A stretch of 56,400 nucleotides of DNA from Aquabacterium sp. Its GTDB lineage: Bacteria; Pseudomonadota; Gammaproteobacteria; Burkholderiales; Burkholderiaceae_C. Shown here one piece after another: positions 16,827-24,401 of the stretch (position 1 is the stretch's first letter; every line of letters starts with the position of its first letter). The DNA lies in NCBI GenBank assembly GCA_023150345.1, contig JAKLLB010000015.1:1-56400 (forward strand), read 5' to 3'. The notes below the pieces were generated by a model that searched no databases, was not told the DNA's origin, and saw only the letters and a list, made by a program, of their open reading frames with translations. The translations under genes and the position numbers were made by a program.

Positions 16827-18827
16827 ATGAAGCACTCCCAAGCTCGCCACGGTCACCCGGGCAAGCAACCTGATCATGCCTGCGGCGGGTGTTGCGACAA
16901 GCCGCGCCAACCCGCCGCCGGCCATGGCGCTGACCACGGCCATGACCACGGCCATGACCACGGCGCATGGCCGAAGCTGACCGGGGCGCTGCTGCTGGCC
17001 GTCGGCGCTGAGCTCATCGGGTACTTCGCGCCTGAGACAACCGCATGGCGTGGGGCGGGGCTCGCCGTTGCGGCCGTGGCGATCTGGCTCGCAGGGTTCG
17101 ATGTCTACAAATTCGGCGTCAAGTCGCTGCGGCATGGGCGCCTCGACATCAATGCCCTGATGACCGTCGCCGTGACGGGCGCCTTCGTGATCGGCCAGTG
17201 GCCCGAAGCGGCGATGGTGATGGCGCTCTATGCCATCGCCGAGGCCATCGAGGCACGCGCCGTCGACCGCGCACGCAACGCCATCCAAGGCCTTCTGGCG
17301 ATGGCACCGCAGGAAGCTTCGGTGCGGCAGGGCGACGGCAGCTGGGCCAGCCGGCCGGTGCGCGAGATCGGCACGGGTGCGATGCTGCGAGTGAAGCCCG
17401 GCGAACGCGTGCCGATGGACGGTGTCGTCCGCTCGGGCCGGACGAGCATCGACCAGGCCCCCGTCACCGGCGAAAGCATTCCGGTTGACAAGGTCGAAGG
17501 CGATCCGGTTTTCGCCGGCACGATCAACGCTTCGGGTACGTTCGAGTTCGAGGCCATGGCCCTCGCGTCGGATTCCACACTGGCTCGAATCATCCACGCC
17601 GTCGAGCAGGCGCGGGCCACGCGGGCGCCGATGCAGGGCTTCGTCGACCGCTTCGCCGCGGTCTACACGCCGGCCATCTTCGTCGTCGCGCTGGCCGTTG
17701 GGCTGCTGGGCCCGTGGCTGCTGGGCTGGACGGCGCAGCAGTCCGTCTACAAGGCGCTGGTGCTGCTGGTCATCGCCTGCCCCTGTGCACTGGTGATCTC
17801 GACGCCGGTGACCATCGTCAGCGGTCTGGCCGCCGCGGCGCGTCGCGGCATCCTGATCAAGGGCGGTATTTACCTGGAACAAGCGCGCAGGCTCAAGGCC
17901 ATCGCGCTGGACAAGACCGGCACGATCACCGAGGGCAAGCCCCGGCTGGTCGACTGGTCCGTCGTCGATCCCTACACCGAGCCATCGATGGCGGAGCACG
18001 TCGCCGTTGTGCTGGCGACCCACTCCGAGCACCCGGTGTCCAAGGCGATCGCGGCCGGGCTCGAGCCCAACAGTGTCGAGGCGCAGGACTTCGTGGCGCT
18101 CGCCGGCCGTGGCGTGCAGGCCGATGTGGGCGGCGTGACCTACGTGCTCGGCAACCACCGGCTGATCGAGGAGCGCGGCCTGTGTTCTGCGGCGCTGGAG
18201 GACCGCCTGAAGCAGCATGAAGACGCTGGTCGCACCGTCACGTTGCTGGCCACGGCGCAGAAGGTCATCGCGCTGTTTGCGGTGGCCGACTCGATCAAGC
18301 CGTCCTCGCGCGAGGCGGTCGCATCGCTGCGCGCACTGGGCATCACGCCCGTCATGCTGACCGGGGACAACCAGGCGACGGCCGATGCGGTGGCGCACCG
18401 GGCCGGGATCGAGAGCGCGCGCGGCAACCTGCTGCCGCAGCACAAGCTGGAAGCGATCAAGGCACTTCAGCGCGAGATCGGGCCGACCGCGATGAGCGGC
18501 GACGGCATCAACGACGCCCCGGCGCTGGCGCAGGCCGACATCGGCGTGGCGATGGGCGCCGCCGGCACCGATATCGCGATGGAAGCGGCCGACGTCGTCG
18601 TGATGAACGACGACCTGCGCCGCATCGCCGAGATGGTCCGGCTGTCGCGCGCAACCCATGCCGTGCTGTGGCAGAACATCACGCTGGCGCTGGGCATCAA
18701 GGTGGCCTTTCTGGCCCTGGCCATCTTCGGCAACGCCACCATGTGGATGGCGGTCTTCGCCGACATGGGTGCCAGCCTGCTGGTGGTGTTCAACGGATTG
18801 CGACTGCTGCGCAGCCGGCGCCCGTAG
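16827..18827 (+). CDS. cadA: Heavy-metal P1B-type ATPase (Cd/Zn/Pb exporter)
   Basis: Pumps Cd(II), Zn(II) or Pb(II) out of the cytoplasm with ATP. 666 residues from the ATG at 16827; an upstream ATG at 16806 falls at the predicted transcription start, so it is unlikely. No ferredoxin-like HMA domain is present. Instead the N-terminus has HACGGCCDK and a His-rich run (HGADHGHDHGHDHG). Core motifs: TGES, the CPC in VIACPCALVIS (about residue 317), phosphorylated Asp in DKTGT (about 361), SEHPVSKAI (about 402), LTGDN and GDGINDAPAL (about 558). Divergent from cadR and presumably induced by it. Confidence 0.93.
   Translation: MKHSQARHGHPGKQPDHACGGCCDKPRQPAAGHGADHGHDHGHDHGAWPKLTGALLLAVGAELIGYFAPETTAWRGAGLAVAAVAIWLAGFDVYKFGVKSLRHGRLDINALMTVAVTGAFVIGQWPEAAMVMALYAIAEAIEARAVDRARNAIQGLLAMAPQEASVRQGDGSWASRPVREIGTGAMLRVKPGERVPMDGVVRSGRTSIDQAPVTGESIPVDKVEGDPVFAGTINASGTFEFEAMALASDSTLARIIHAVEQARATRAPMQGFVDRFAAVYTPAIFVVALAVGLLGPWLLGWTAQQSVYKALVLLVIACPCALVISTPVTIVSGLAAAARRGILIKGGIYLEQARRLKAIALDKTGTITEGKPRLVDWSVVDPYTEPSMAEHVAVVLATHSEHPVSKAIAAGLEPNSVEAQDFVALAGRGVQADVGGVTYVLGNHRLIEERGLCSAALEDRLKQHEDAGRTVTLLATAQKVIALFAVADSIKPSSREAVASLRALGITPVMLTGDNQATADAVAHRAGIESARGNLLPQHKLEAIKALQREIGPTAMSGDGINDAPALAQADIGVAMGAAGTDIAMEAADVVVMNDDLRRIAEMVRLSRATHAVLWQNITLALGIKVAFLALAIFGNATMWMAVFADMGASLLVVFNGLRLLRSRRP
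16926..16961 (+). repeat. Three tandem 12-base repeats coding for His-rich units
   Basis: GGCCATGACCAC occurs twice exactly (16938-16949 and 16950-16961), preceded by a two-mismatch copy (GGCGCTGACCAC, 16926-16937). Each unit encodes four residues ending Asp-His. It lies in the His-rich N-terminus of cadA and could vary in copy number by slippage. Confidence 0.85.
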
Positions 18828-18910
18828 CGCGGCGCGCGCAGCGGTGATCGGGGGGTGCGCGCGCAGGTCTGCCCCAGCACGGGCGCGCGGCTGACTTGTG
18901 GGTACGAGGC

Positions 18911-19738
18911 CTACTGCTGAACCAACTCCACGCGCCTGTTCTTGGCTCGGCCGGCGTCCACGAGGTTCGAGGCCACCGGCGCGATCGGACCCACGCCGTG
19001 GGCAACGAGCCGCGCTGCTGCAATGCCGTGTCGGGTCGTCAGGGCTGCAACAACGGCTTCGGCGCGGGCCTTGGAGAGCTTCATGTTCAGCTCGAGGCTG
19101 GCCACGTTGTCGGTGTGCCCGACGACGTGCAGCTTGAGCGGGGGCTGGGCCTTGAGCAGTCGTGCGATCTCCACCAGGGCAGCCTCGGACTCGGGCTTGA
19201 TGTCGGACCTGCCGGTGTCGAACTGGATGCCGTACACCGCGATGCGACCATCTGCCTGGATGCCGGCGCCCAGCGCCGCGGCATCGGCCACGATGTCCTG
19301 CCGCATGGTGCCCTTCTCGACGATGCGCAGCAGGTACTGCTCGGCAATGGTGGCATTGGCATGGACCCAGACCTCGGTGCCTTCCTTGACCACCTGGTAG
19401 TACTGGTCGCCCTCACCGTTGTTGCCCACCTGGACGCCACCGACCTTGACCAGGGCGTTCTGGATGTTGCGATGAACGGCGACCGCACCGGGCGCCTTGG
19501 CGCCTTCGTCCAGTGCATACATGATCTCGGTGTACCGGCCCTCGACCGCCGTCTCCTTCTTGCCGGCCAGGAAGGTGTGGGTCGAGAAGTCGTGGTTCGT
19601 GCAACGGCTGATGCGAAACCCGGGAAACCGCGTCAGCAGGCCGGGGTCGCGACACCCGGGTGCATCAGGCTCTTTGGCGTGAACAGGGCCGAAGGCAAGA
19701 CTGAGTAATGCAAGGGCAAGCAGGCTCGCGGGACGCAT
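18911..19738 (-). CDS. OmpA-family peptidoglycan-binding protein
   Basis: 275-residue exported protein. Signal peptide at residues 1-21 (cut after FGPVHA). The middle domain is of unknown type with two Cys (GCRDPG and SRCTNHD) that could form a disulfide. The C-terminal OmpA-like domain (about 165-275) starts IAVYGIQFDTGRSDIKPES and has VVGHTDN and LSKARAEAV, with the Asp and Arg that hold diaminopimelate of the cell wall. Ends RAKNRRVELV as usual. There is no N-terminal beta barrel or lipobox, so it is likely a soluble periplasmic cell-wall linker. It is not obviously tied to the neighbouring metal genes. Confidence 0.85.
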   Translation of the reverse strand: MRPASLLALALLSLAFGPVHAKEPDAPGCRDPGLLTRFPGFRISRCTNHDFSTHTFLAGKKETAVEGRYTEIMYALDEGAKAPGAVAVHRNIQNALVKVGGVQVGNNGEGDQYYQVVKEGTEVWVHANATIAEQYLLRIVEKGTMRQDIVADAAALGAGIQADGRIAVYGIQFDTGRSDIKPESEAALVEIARLLKAQPPLKLHVVGHTDNVASLELNMKLSKARAEAVVAALTTRHGIAAARLVAHGVGPIAPVASNLVDAGRAKNRRVELVQQ

Positions 19739-19891
19739 GGGCGATGGGTGTGCAGTGCGGTGGTGCCCCTATTCGATGCAGACGAGGGGCGGTCGCTCAG
19801 CGTAGCGCGAGCGGCGTGGCACCGGGTTGAGGGGCGTCAGGCCCGCTGGGATGCATGGTGACCCTTCGCGCGCAGCCGGCGTGCCTGCCGG

Positions 19892-21055
19892 CTAATCACC
19901 ACACTGTGTCGGCTGTCGCTGCGCCAACGCTGCCCATGACGATGCCAGCGCATCGGCGGCACGGTCGACGTCGTCTGCACGTGTCGTTCGGCCGACGGAC
20001 AGCCGCACGGCGCCGCTGGCGCGAGAGGGCTCGATGCCCATGGCCGCCAGCACGCCGCTGACCTGATCGTGCTCGGAATGGCAGGCCGATCCCAGCGATG
20101 CCGCCACGCTGTCGGCGGCCTGGGCCAGCAGCGTGCGCCCAGCGATCCCGGGAAACGACACATGAAGGGTGTTGGGCAGCCGCTGTTCGGGATGGCCGTT
20201 CAGCTTCAGGCCAGGGACACCTGCGGCGAGCCGCTCATGCAGCCGGTCGCGCAGGGCGCGCAGGTGGCCGGCGATGCCGGGCAGTTCCAGCGCCGCGAGC
20301 GCTGCGGCGGCCCCGAGTGCCACGATCATGGGCACGTTCTCGGTGCCCGGTCGCAACCCATGCTCCTGGCTGGCACCGTGGAGTATCGGCCGCACCGGAA
20401 CGCCCGTTCGCACGTACAGCGCACCAATGCCTTTGGGCGCGCCGAACTTGTGGCCGGCGATGGTCAGCAGATCCACGCCGAGCGCCTGCACGTTCACCGA
20501 CAGCTTTCCGACGGATTGCGCCGCGTCGGTGTGCAGCCAGATGCCGCGCGGACGGGTGAGGGCAGCGATTTCGGCGATCGGTTGCAGCGTGCCGACCTCG
20601 TTATTGGCGTGCATCACCGACACCAGCGCCGTGTCGTCGCGCAAGGCATTTTCGACGGCTTCGGCCGACACGCGGCCGTGTCCGTCGACATCGACAGTGG
20701 TGACCTCCCAGCCTTGCTCGCGCAGTGCCGCTGCCGGCGCGGCCACCGCCGGGTGCTCGATGCTGCTGATCACGAGATGCCGCCGGGTTGCGGGCGCCGC
20801 AAGCGCCGTGCCCAGCAGCGCCAGGTTGTTCGCTTCGGTCGCGCAGCCGGTGAACACGATCTCCTCGGGTCGTGCACCGATCAATGCGGCGACCTGCGCG
20901 CGCGCCTCGTCCACCGCCTGTGCCGCACGCTGGCCGTAGGCATGGTGGCTCGATGGGTTGCCGAAGTGCTGTTGCAACCATGGAGCCATGGCGGCAAACA
21001 CCTCGGGTGCCACCGGCGTGGTGGCGTTGTGATCGAGATAGACGGGGTTGTGCAT
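19892..21055 (-). CDS. Cysteine desulfurase (NifS/IscS-like, class V aminotransferase)
   Basis: PLP enzyme that takes sulfur from cysteine as an enzyme-bound persulfide. 387 residues from the Met of MHNPVYLDHNATTP. PLP motifs: ATEANNLAL, SSIEHPAV, HTDAAQSVGK, and the Schiff-base Lys in IAGHKFGAPKG. The persulfide Cys is in SLGSACHSEH. A frame start at 21088 is possible, but it falls inside the operator shared with the divergent regulator and has no binding site, so 21055 is preferred. It is outside any isc or nif cluster. The neighbours (ArsR-rhodanese, DsrE) suggest a dedicated sulfur-trafficking role. Confidence 0.88.
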   Translation of the reverse strand: MHNPVYLDHNATTPVAPEVFAAMAPWLQQHFGNPSSHHAYGQRAAQAVDEARAQVAALIGARPEEIVFTGCATEANNLALLGTALAAPATRRHLVISSIEHPAVAAPAAALREQGWEVTTVDVDGHGRVSAEAVENALRDDTALVSVMHANNEVGTLQPIAEIAALTRPRGIWLHTDAAQSVGKLSVNVQALGVDLLTIAGHKFGAPKGIGALYVRTGVPVRPILHGASQEHGLRPGTENVPMIVALGAAAALAALELPGIAGHLRALRDRLHERLAAGVPGLKLNGHPEQRLPNTLHVSFPGIAGRTLLAQAADSVAASLGSACHSEHDQVSGVLAAMGIEPSRASGAVRLSVGRTTRADDVDRAADALASSWAALAQRQPTQCGD

Positions 21056-21081
21056 GGCGTGGAACGATGGGGTCGTGATGT

Positions 21082-21111
21082 TTGCCATTCATTCTAATGG
21101 ATGTTAGAATG
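21082..21111 (+). promoter_or_regulatory. Promoter and palindromic operator of the ArsR-rhodanese gene
   Basis: CATTCTAA (21090-21097) and TTAGAATG (21104-21111) are perfect 8-base inverted arms around six bases. The same DNA makes a good promoter: -35 TTGCCA (21082-21087), a 17-base spacer, and -10 TAGAAT (21105-21110), each 5 of 6 to consensus. The start would be near 21117, on top of the ATG at 21118. A repressor bound to the palindrome would cover the -10 box, and could also block the divergent desulfurase. Confidence 0.75.
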
Positions 21112-21117
21112 AAAACC

Positions 21118-21840
21118 ATGGAAGTGAATCGCTCCCTGAAGAACCTTCTCTATGAGCAGGTCGCCCGCGTGGGCAAGGCACTGGCCAGCCCCAAGCGCCT
21201 GGAGATCCTCGAGATGCTGGCGCAGGGCGAAAAGGCCGTGGAGTCGCTGGCGACGGAGGTCGATATCGATGTCAAGCTGGCCAGTGCCCACCTCAAGGCG
21301 CTGAAGGAGGCGCGGCTGGTGCAGGTGCGCCGCGACGGCAAGCGGATGATCTATCGCCTCAGTGGGGGCGACGTGGCTCGGCTCGGCGTCACGCTGCGTC
21401 AGGTGGCCGAGGAACACCTGGCTGAGTTGCGGCTGGCCTTGCAGCAGATGATGGCCGAGCCCGAGCGGCTCACGCAGGTAGGCCGCAAGGAGTTGCTGGC
21501 TCAGGCCAAGCGCGGCGACGTGGTGGTGCTCGATGTGCGCCCGCAGCAGGAGTTCGACACCGCGCACCTGCCCTATGCCCGATCGATGCCGCTGGCCGAG
21601 CTGGCGCAGCGCCTGGCAGAGCTGCCGCGCGGCGCAGAGATCGTCGCGTACTGCCGCGGTCCGTTCTGCCTGATGTCCGACGAGGCGGTCGAGTTGCTGC
21701 GCAAGCACGGCTTTCGTGCGCGCAAGACCACCGATGGCGTCACCGAGTGGCAGGCGGCAGGCCTGCCCGTGACGCGCCGCCGATCCCACCCAACCGAACC
21801 TGGAGTGCGCCATGTCCCACACGCTCTTCATCGTCAATGA
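21118..21840 (+). CDS. ArsR-family regulator fused to a rhodanese domain
   Basis: 240-residue regulator. Residues 1-100 are an ArsR/SmtB winged helix (ASPKRLEILEMLAQGEKAVESLA, recognition helix KLASAHLKALKEARLV). The C-terminal part (about 120-220) is a rhodanese: DVVVLDVRPQQEFDTAHLPYA and the active loop YCRGPFCLMS with the catalytic Cys and a second Cys five residues on. This suggests sensing of sulfane sulfur or metalloid through the rhodanese Cys. With the promoter above, transcription would begin at or one base before the ATG at 21118, so the mRNA may be leaderless. Overlaps the DsrE gene by 29 bases. Confidence 0.9.
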   Translation: MEVNRSLKNLLYEQVARVGKALASPKRLEILEMLAQGEKAVESLATEVDIDVKLASAHLKALKEARLVQVRRDGKRMIYRLSGGDVARLGVTLRQVAEEHLAELRLALQQMMAEPERLTQVGRKELLAQAKRGDVVVLDVRPQQEFDTAHLPYARSMPLAELAQRLAELPRGAEIVAYCRGPFCLMSDEAVELLRKHGFRARKTTDGVTEWQAAGLPVTRRRSHPTEPGVRHVPHALHRQ

Positions 21841-22162
21841 CGCGCCATACGGAAACGAACGCGCCTACAACGCGCTGCGCCTGGCCGGCGCGCTGGCCAC
21901 TCGCGAAGGACAGCCTGTGCGGTTGTTTCTGATGGCCGACTCCGTCGCCTGTGCCAAGAGCGGGCAGAAGGTGCCCGAGGGCTACTACAACGTGCAGATC
22001 ATGCTGGGCAAGGTGGCACGCAATGGCGAGGTGGGCCTGTGTGGCACCTGCATGGACGCACGTGGCCTGCGCGACGACGAACTGATCGACGGTGCGAAGC
22101 GTGGCACGCTCGCCCAACTGGCAGACTGGACCGCCGGCGCCGACAAGGTGCTGGTGTTCTGA
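21812..22162 (+). CDS. DsrE/DsrF-like sulfur-relay protein
   Basis: 116-residue soluble protein of the DsrE/YchN fold. The start MSHTLFIVNDAPYGNERAYNALRLA is typical. Cysteines lie in DSVACAKSGQ and in VGLCGTCMDARG; the CxxC-like GTCMDARGL loop is where DsrE-type proteins carry a persulfide. It is read in another frame from inside the 3' end of the ArsR-rhodanese gene, with the overlap suggesting coupling. Likely role: accepting sulfur from the desulfurase or the rhodanese. That role is inference from family and neighbours. Confidence 0.85.
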   Translation: MSHTLFIVNDAPYGNERAYNALRLAGALATREGQPVRLFLMADSVACAKSGQKVPEGYYNVQIMLGKVARNGEVGLCGTCMDARGLRDDELIDGAKRGTLAQLADWTAGADKVLVF

Positions 22163-22204
22163 GCGTTTCGTCGACTTCTGGAAGTAGCCACGGTCCGGTC
22201 GGCC

Positions 22205-23275
22205 ATGACACCCGAGCTGGGCGTGATCGAGGGCTACTTCGGCCGGCCGTGGCCGCACGAGGACCGCAAGGCCGTGCTGAAGCAGCTGCGCGCGCTGGGC
22301 TATTCCTGGTACCACTACGCGCCGAAGGCCGATGCCCACTTGCGTCGACGCTGGCGCGAACCACACCCGCCGGCAGCACAGGCCGAGTTGTGCGATCTGG
22401 CGGCCCATTGCCGCGCACTGGGGCTGCGGTTCGGCGTGGGATTGAGCCCGTACGAGCTCTATCGCGACTTCGGGAGCGTCGCCCGGCGCGCCTTCGTCGA
22501 CAAGGTCCGATCGCTGGACGACATCGGTGTCGACGAGCTGGCCATCCTCTTCGACGACACCCGCGGCGACGTGCCTGACCTCGCCGCCCGCGAAGTCGAG
22601 ATCGTCCATGCAGCCATGGGCGCGACCCGAGCCAGCAGGGTGCTGATGTGCCCCACGTACTACAGCGACGACCGGATGCTCGACATCGTGTTCGGCGAGC
22701 GCCCCAGCGGCTACCTGGAAGAACTGGGCTGCCGACTGGACCCGGCCGTCGGTGTGTACTGGACCGGCGAGGAAATCTGCGCCCGGGAGTTCAGTTGCGG
22801 CCACCTGGCGCGGGTGGCGCACGCGCTGCAGCGCAAGCCCACGCTGTGGGACAACTACCCTGTCAACGATGGACCGCGCATGTCCCGGTTCCTGCATCTG
22901 CGCGGGTTCACGGGGCGGCGCCACGCAATCGGCGCTCACATTGCGGGACACGCCATCAACCCGGCACTGCAGCCGCATCTGAGCCTGATTCCCGCCGCCA
23001 CGCTGGTGCAGAGCTACCACGGGGGCGATGCCTATGACTACGGTCGCGCATTTCACGAGGCCGCATGCACGCTGGCCGGTGAGCGGCTGGCCACGATGCT
23101 GCAGGAGGACCTGTACGCCCTCCAGGACCGGGGTATAGATGGCCTGGGTGCAGAACTCCCACTTCTGCGCGCTCGGTATGCTGCCGTGTCCCACCCCATG
23201 GCCGAGGAAGTGGTGCGCTGGTTGGACGGTGCCTATACAGTGGACGGCTGGATCGAAGCCCCCGCTGACGATTGA
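22205..23275 (+). CDS. GH84-like glycosidase (O-GlcNAcase/hyaluronidase family), cytoplasmic
   Basis: 356-residue protein matching the catalytic barrel of glycoside hydrolase family 84. The family opening appears as GVIEGYFGRPW (usually GVxEGFYGxPW), the paired catalytic Asp as ILFDDTRGD (about residue 120), and the later strands as VLMCPTYYSDD, GVYWTGEEI and LWDNYPVNDGPRM, all in family order. The substrate-pocket region near INPALQPHLSLIPAAT also fits. Members remove N-acetylglucosamine using the substrate acetamido group. There is no signal peptide and no extra domain, so it should act in the cytoplasm. It sits 42 bases after the DsrE gene, odd company for a glycosidase. Confidence 0.8.
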   Translation: MTPELGVIEGYFGRPWPHEDRKAVLKQLRALGYSWYHYAPKADAHLRRRWREPHPPAAQAELCDLAAHCRALGLRFGVGLSPYELYRDFGSVARRAFVDKVRSLDDIGVDELAILFDDTRGDVPDLAAREVEIVHAAMGATRASRVLMCPTYYSDDRMLDIVFGERPSGYLEELGCRLDPAVGVYWTGEEICAREFSCGHLARVAHALQRKPTLWDNYPVNDGPRMSRFLHLRGFTGRRHAIGAHIAGHAINPALQPHLSLIPAATLVQSYHGGDAYDYGRAFHEAACTLAGERLATMLQEDLYALQDRGIDGLGAELPLLRARYAAVSHPMAEEVVRWLDGAYTVDGWIEAPADD

Positions 23276-23340
23276 CACGTCAAGCCGGTCTTCGCTGCGA
23301 GACTCACTCTGTGCGTCGTCCCAAACCCCGGAGTCATTCC

Positions 23341-24024
23341 ATGCACCGACCCCATCACGCCGTGCTGTTCGACTTCGAAGGCACTCTGGTCGACTTCCAA
23401 TGGCGGCTATCGCAGGCCGAGGCCGAGCTGCGCCAGGCCTGCGCCGTCATCGGTTGCCCAACGGCGGGTTCGTATGCGGACTTGTGGAATGCAGCGGCGC
23501 ACTCGTTCGAGCCGCAGGGGCGAGTCGATGAGTTGCGCCGGGCGCTGGGTCCGATCTACGACCGCTGGGACGCCGATGCGCTGACCCGCTGGGCGCCGCG
23601 GCCCGGTGCGGTCGCCTTGCTCGAGCGGCTCGCGGCGTCGGGCATCCGCACCGCCCTGGTGAGCAATGTCGGGCGCCTCGCCCTGGGTGCCGCACTCGAG
23701 CGCTTCGGCTTGGCGCGTTGGCTGGCGCCGGTGATCAGCCGCGACGATGTCACGATGCTCAAGCCGCACCCGCAGGGCACGTTGCGCACGCTGGCTGCGT
23801 TGGGGGTTACCGCCCCTGACGCGCTGTTCGTCGGCGACAGCCGCGCCGACGTGCTGGCCGCGCGCGCTGCCGGCATGCGCGTGGCCATCGTTCGCAATGG
23901 CGAGTGCGATGAATCGGCCTTCAGCGCGCTGCCACCGGACTTCTTCGTTTCGCAGCTGGACGAGATTGCGGATTGGGTGGACGGTGCGCACTGGTGCAGC
24001 AAGAGCGATCCACGGTGCACGTAG
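23341..24024 (+). CDS. HAD-superfamily hydrolase
   Basis: 227-residue phosphatase-like protein of the gph/phosphoglycolate type with an alpha-helical cap. The motif I is LFDFEGTL: the nucleophile Asp is there, but the second Asp (general acid) is replaced by Glu. Motif II is ALVSNVG, motif III is MLKPHPQG, and motif IV is FVGDSRADVLAARAAG. The start at 23341 has GGAG eight bases upstream; an earlier TTG start overlaps the GH84 stop. The substrate is unknown. It may process a sugar or phosphorylated product made by the preceding glycosidase, but this is only suggested by position. Confidence 0.85.
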   Translation: MHRPHHAVLFDFEGTLVDFQWRLSQAEAELRQACAVIGCPTAGSYADLWNAAAHSFEPQGRVDELRRALGPIYDRWDADALTRWAPRPGAVALLERLAASGIRTALVSNVGRLALGAALERFGLARWLAPVISRDDVTMLKPHPQGTLRTLAALGVTAPDALFVGDSRADVLAARAAGMRVAIVRNGECDESAFSALPPDFFVSQLDEIADWVDGAHWCSKSDPRCT

Positions 24025-24040
24025 AGTCGACCGCGCTTGC

Positions 24041-24061
24041 TAGAATCAAACAACTCTTTGA
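24041..24061 (+). promoter_or_regulatory. Promoter and possible operator of the ars operon
   Basis: TAGAAT (24041-24046) is a plausible -10 box. It runs into TCAAA (24046-24050), six bases, then TTTGA (24057-24061), an inverted repeat of the kind bound by ArsR proteins. The region 24041-24075 is clearly AT-rich against its surroundings. No good -35 box was seen. Confidence 0.5.
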
Positions 24062-24074
24062 ATATTTTAATGAT

Positions 24075-24401
24075 GTGAACGACGAACAAGTCGCTCGGGC
24101 GCTCGGGGCGCTGTCGCAGGTGCACCGCCTGCGTGCATTGCGTGCCCTGGTCGTGGCCGGGCACGAGGGCCTCACGCCTGGCGTGTTGAGCGAGCGCCTG
24201 GGCATCTCGCCGGCTTCGATGTCGTTCCACCTCAAGGAGTTGTCGATCGCGGGCCTGGTCAGCCAGACCCGCGACGGACGCCACCTGATCTACCGTGCGG
24301 CCTTCGGCCGCATGAACGAGTTGATGGGCTTCCTGACCGCCAACTGCTGCGCCGGGCAACCGTGCGAGCTCGACACACCCAGCTGCCACTGCCCGCCATG
24401 A
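24075..24401 (+). CDS. arsR: Arsenic-responsive repressor ArsR
   Basis: 108-residue ArsR/SmtB repressor. The winged helix is ALSQVHRLRALRALVVAG to SPASMSFHLKELSIAGLVSQTRDGRHLIYR. The C-terminus has Cys91-Cys92 and Cys97 (NCCAGQPC) plus Cys104 and Cys106, the As(III) site type of Acidithiobacillus ArsR, in place of the alpha-3 CxC site of plasmid R773. Start: a GTG at 24075 gives the usual N-terminus (NDEQVARALGAL); the frame is open further upstream, so this is a choice by family length. Its stop overlaps arsC by ATGA. It should release the promoter above on binding arsenite. Confidence 0.9.
   Translation: MNDEQVARALGALSQVHRLRALRALVVAGHEGLTPGVLSERLGISPASMSFHLKELSIAGLVSQTRDGRHLIYRAAFGRMNELMGFLTANCCAGQPCELDTPSCHCPP

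Noticed and set aside
19874-19893. Hairpin AGCCGGC/GCCGGCT at the end of the desulfurase as terminator
   Set aside because: A real inverted repeat, but it overlaps the stop codon and has no T run, so it was not called.
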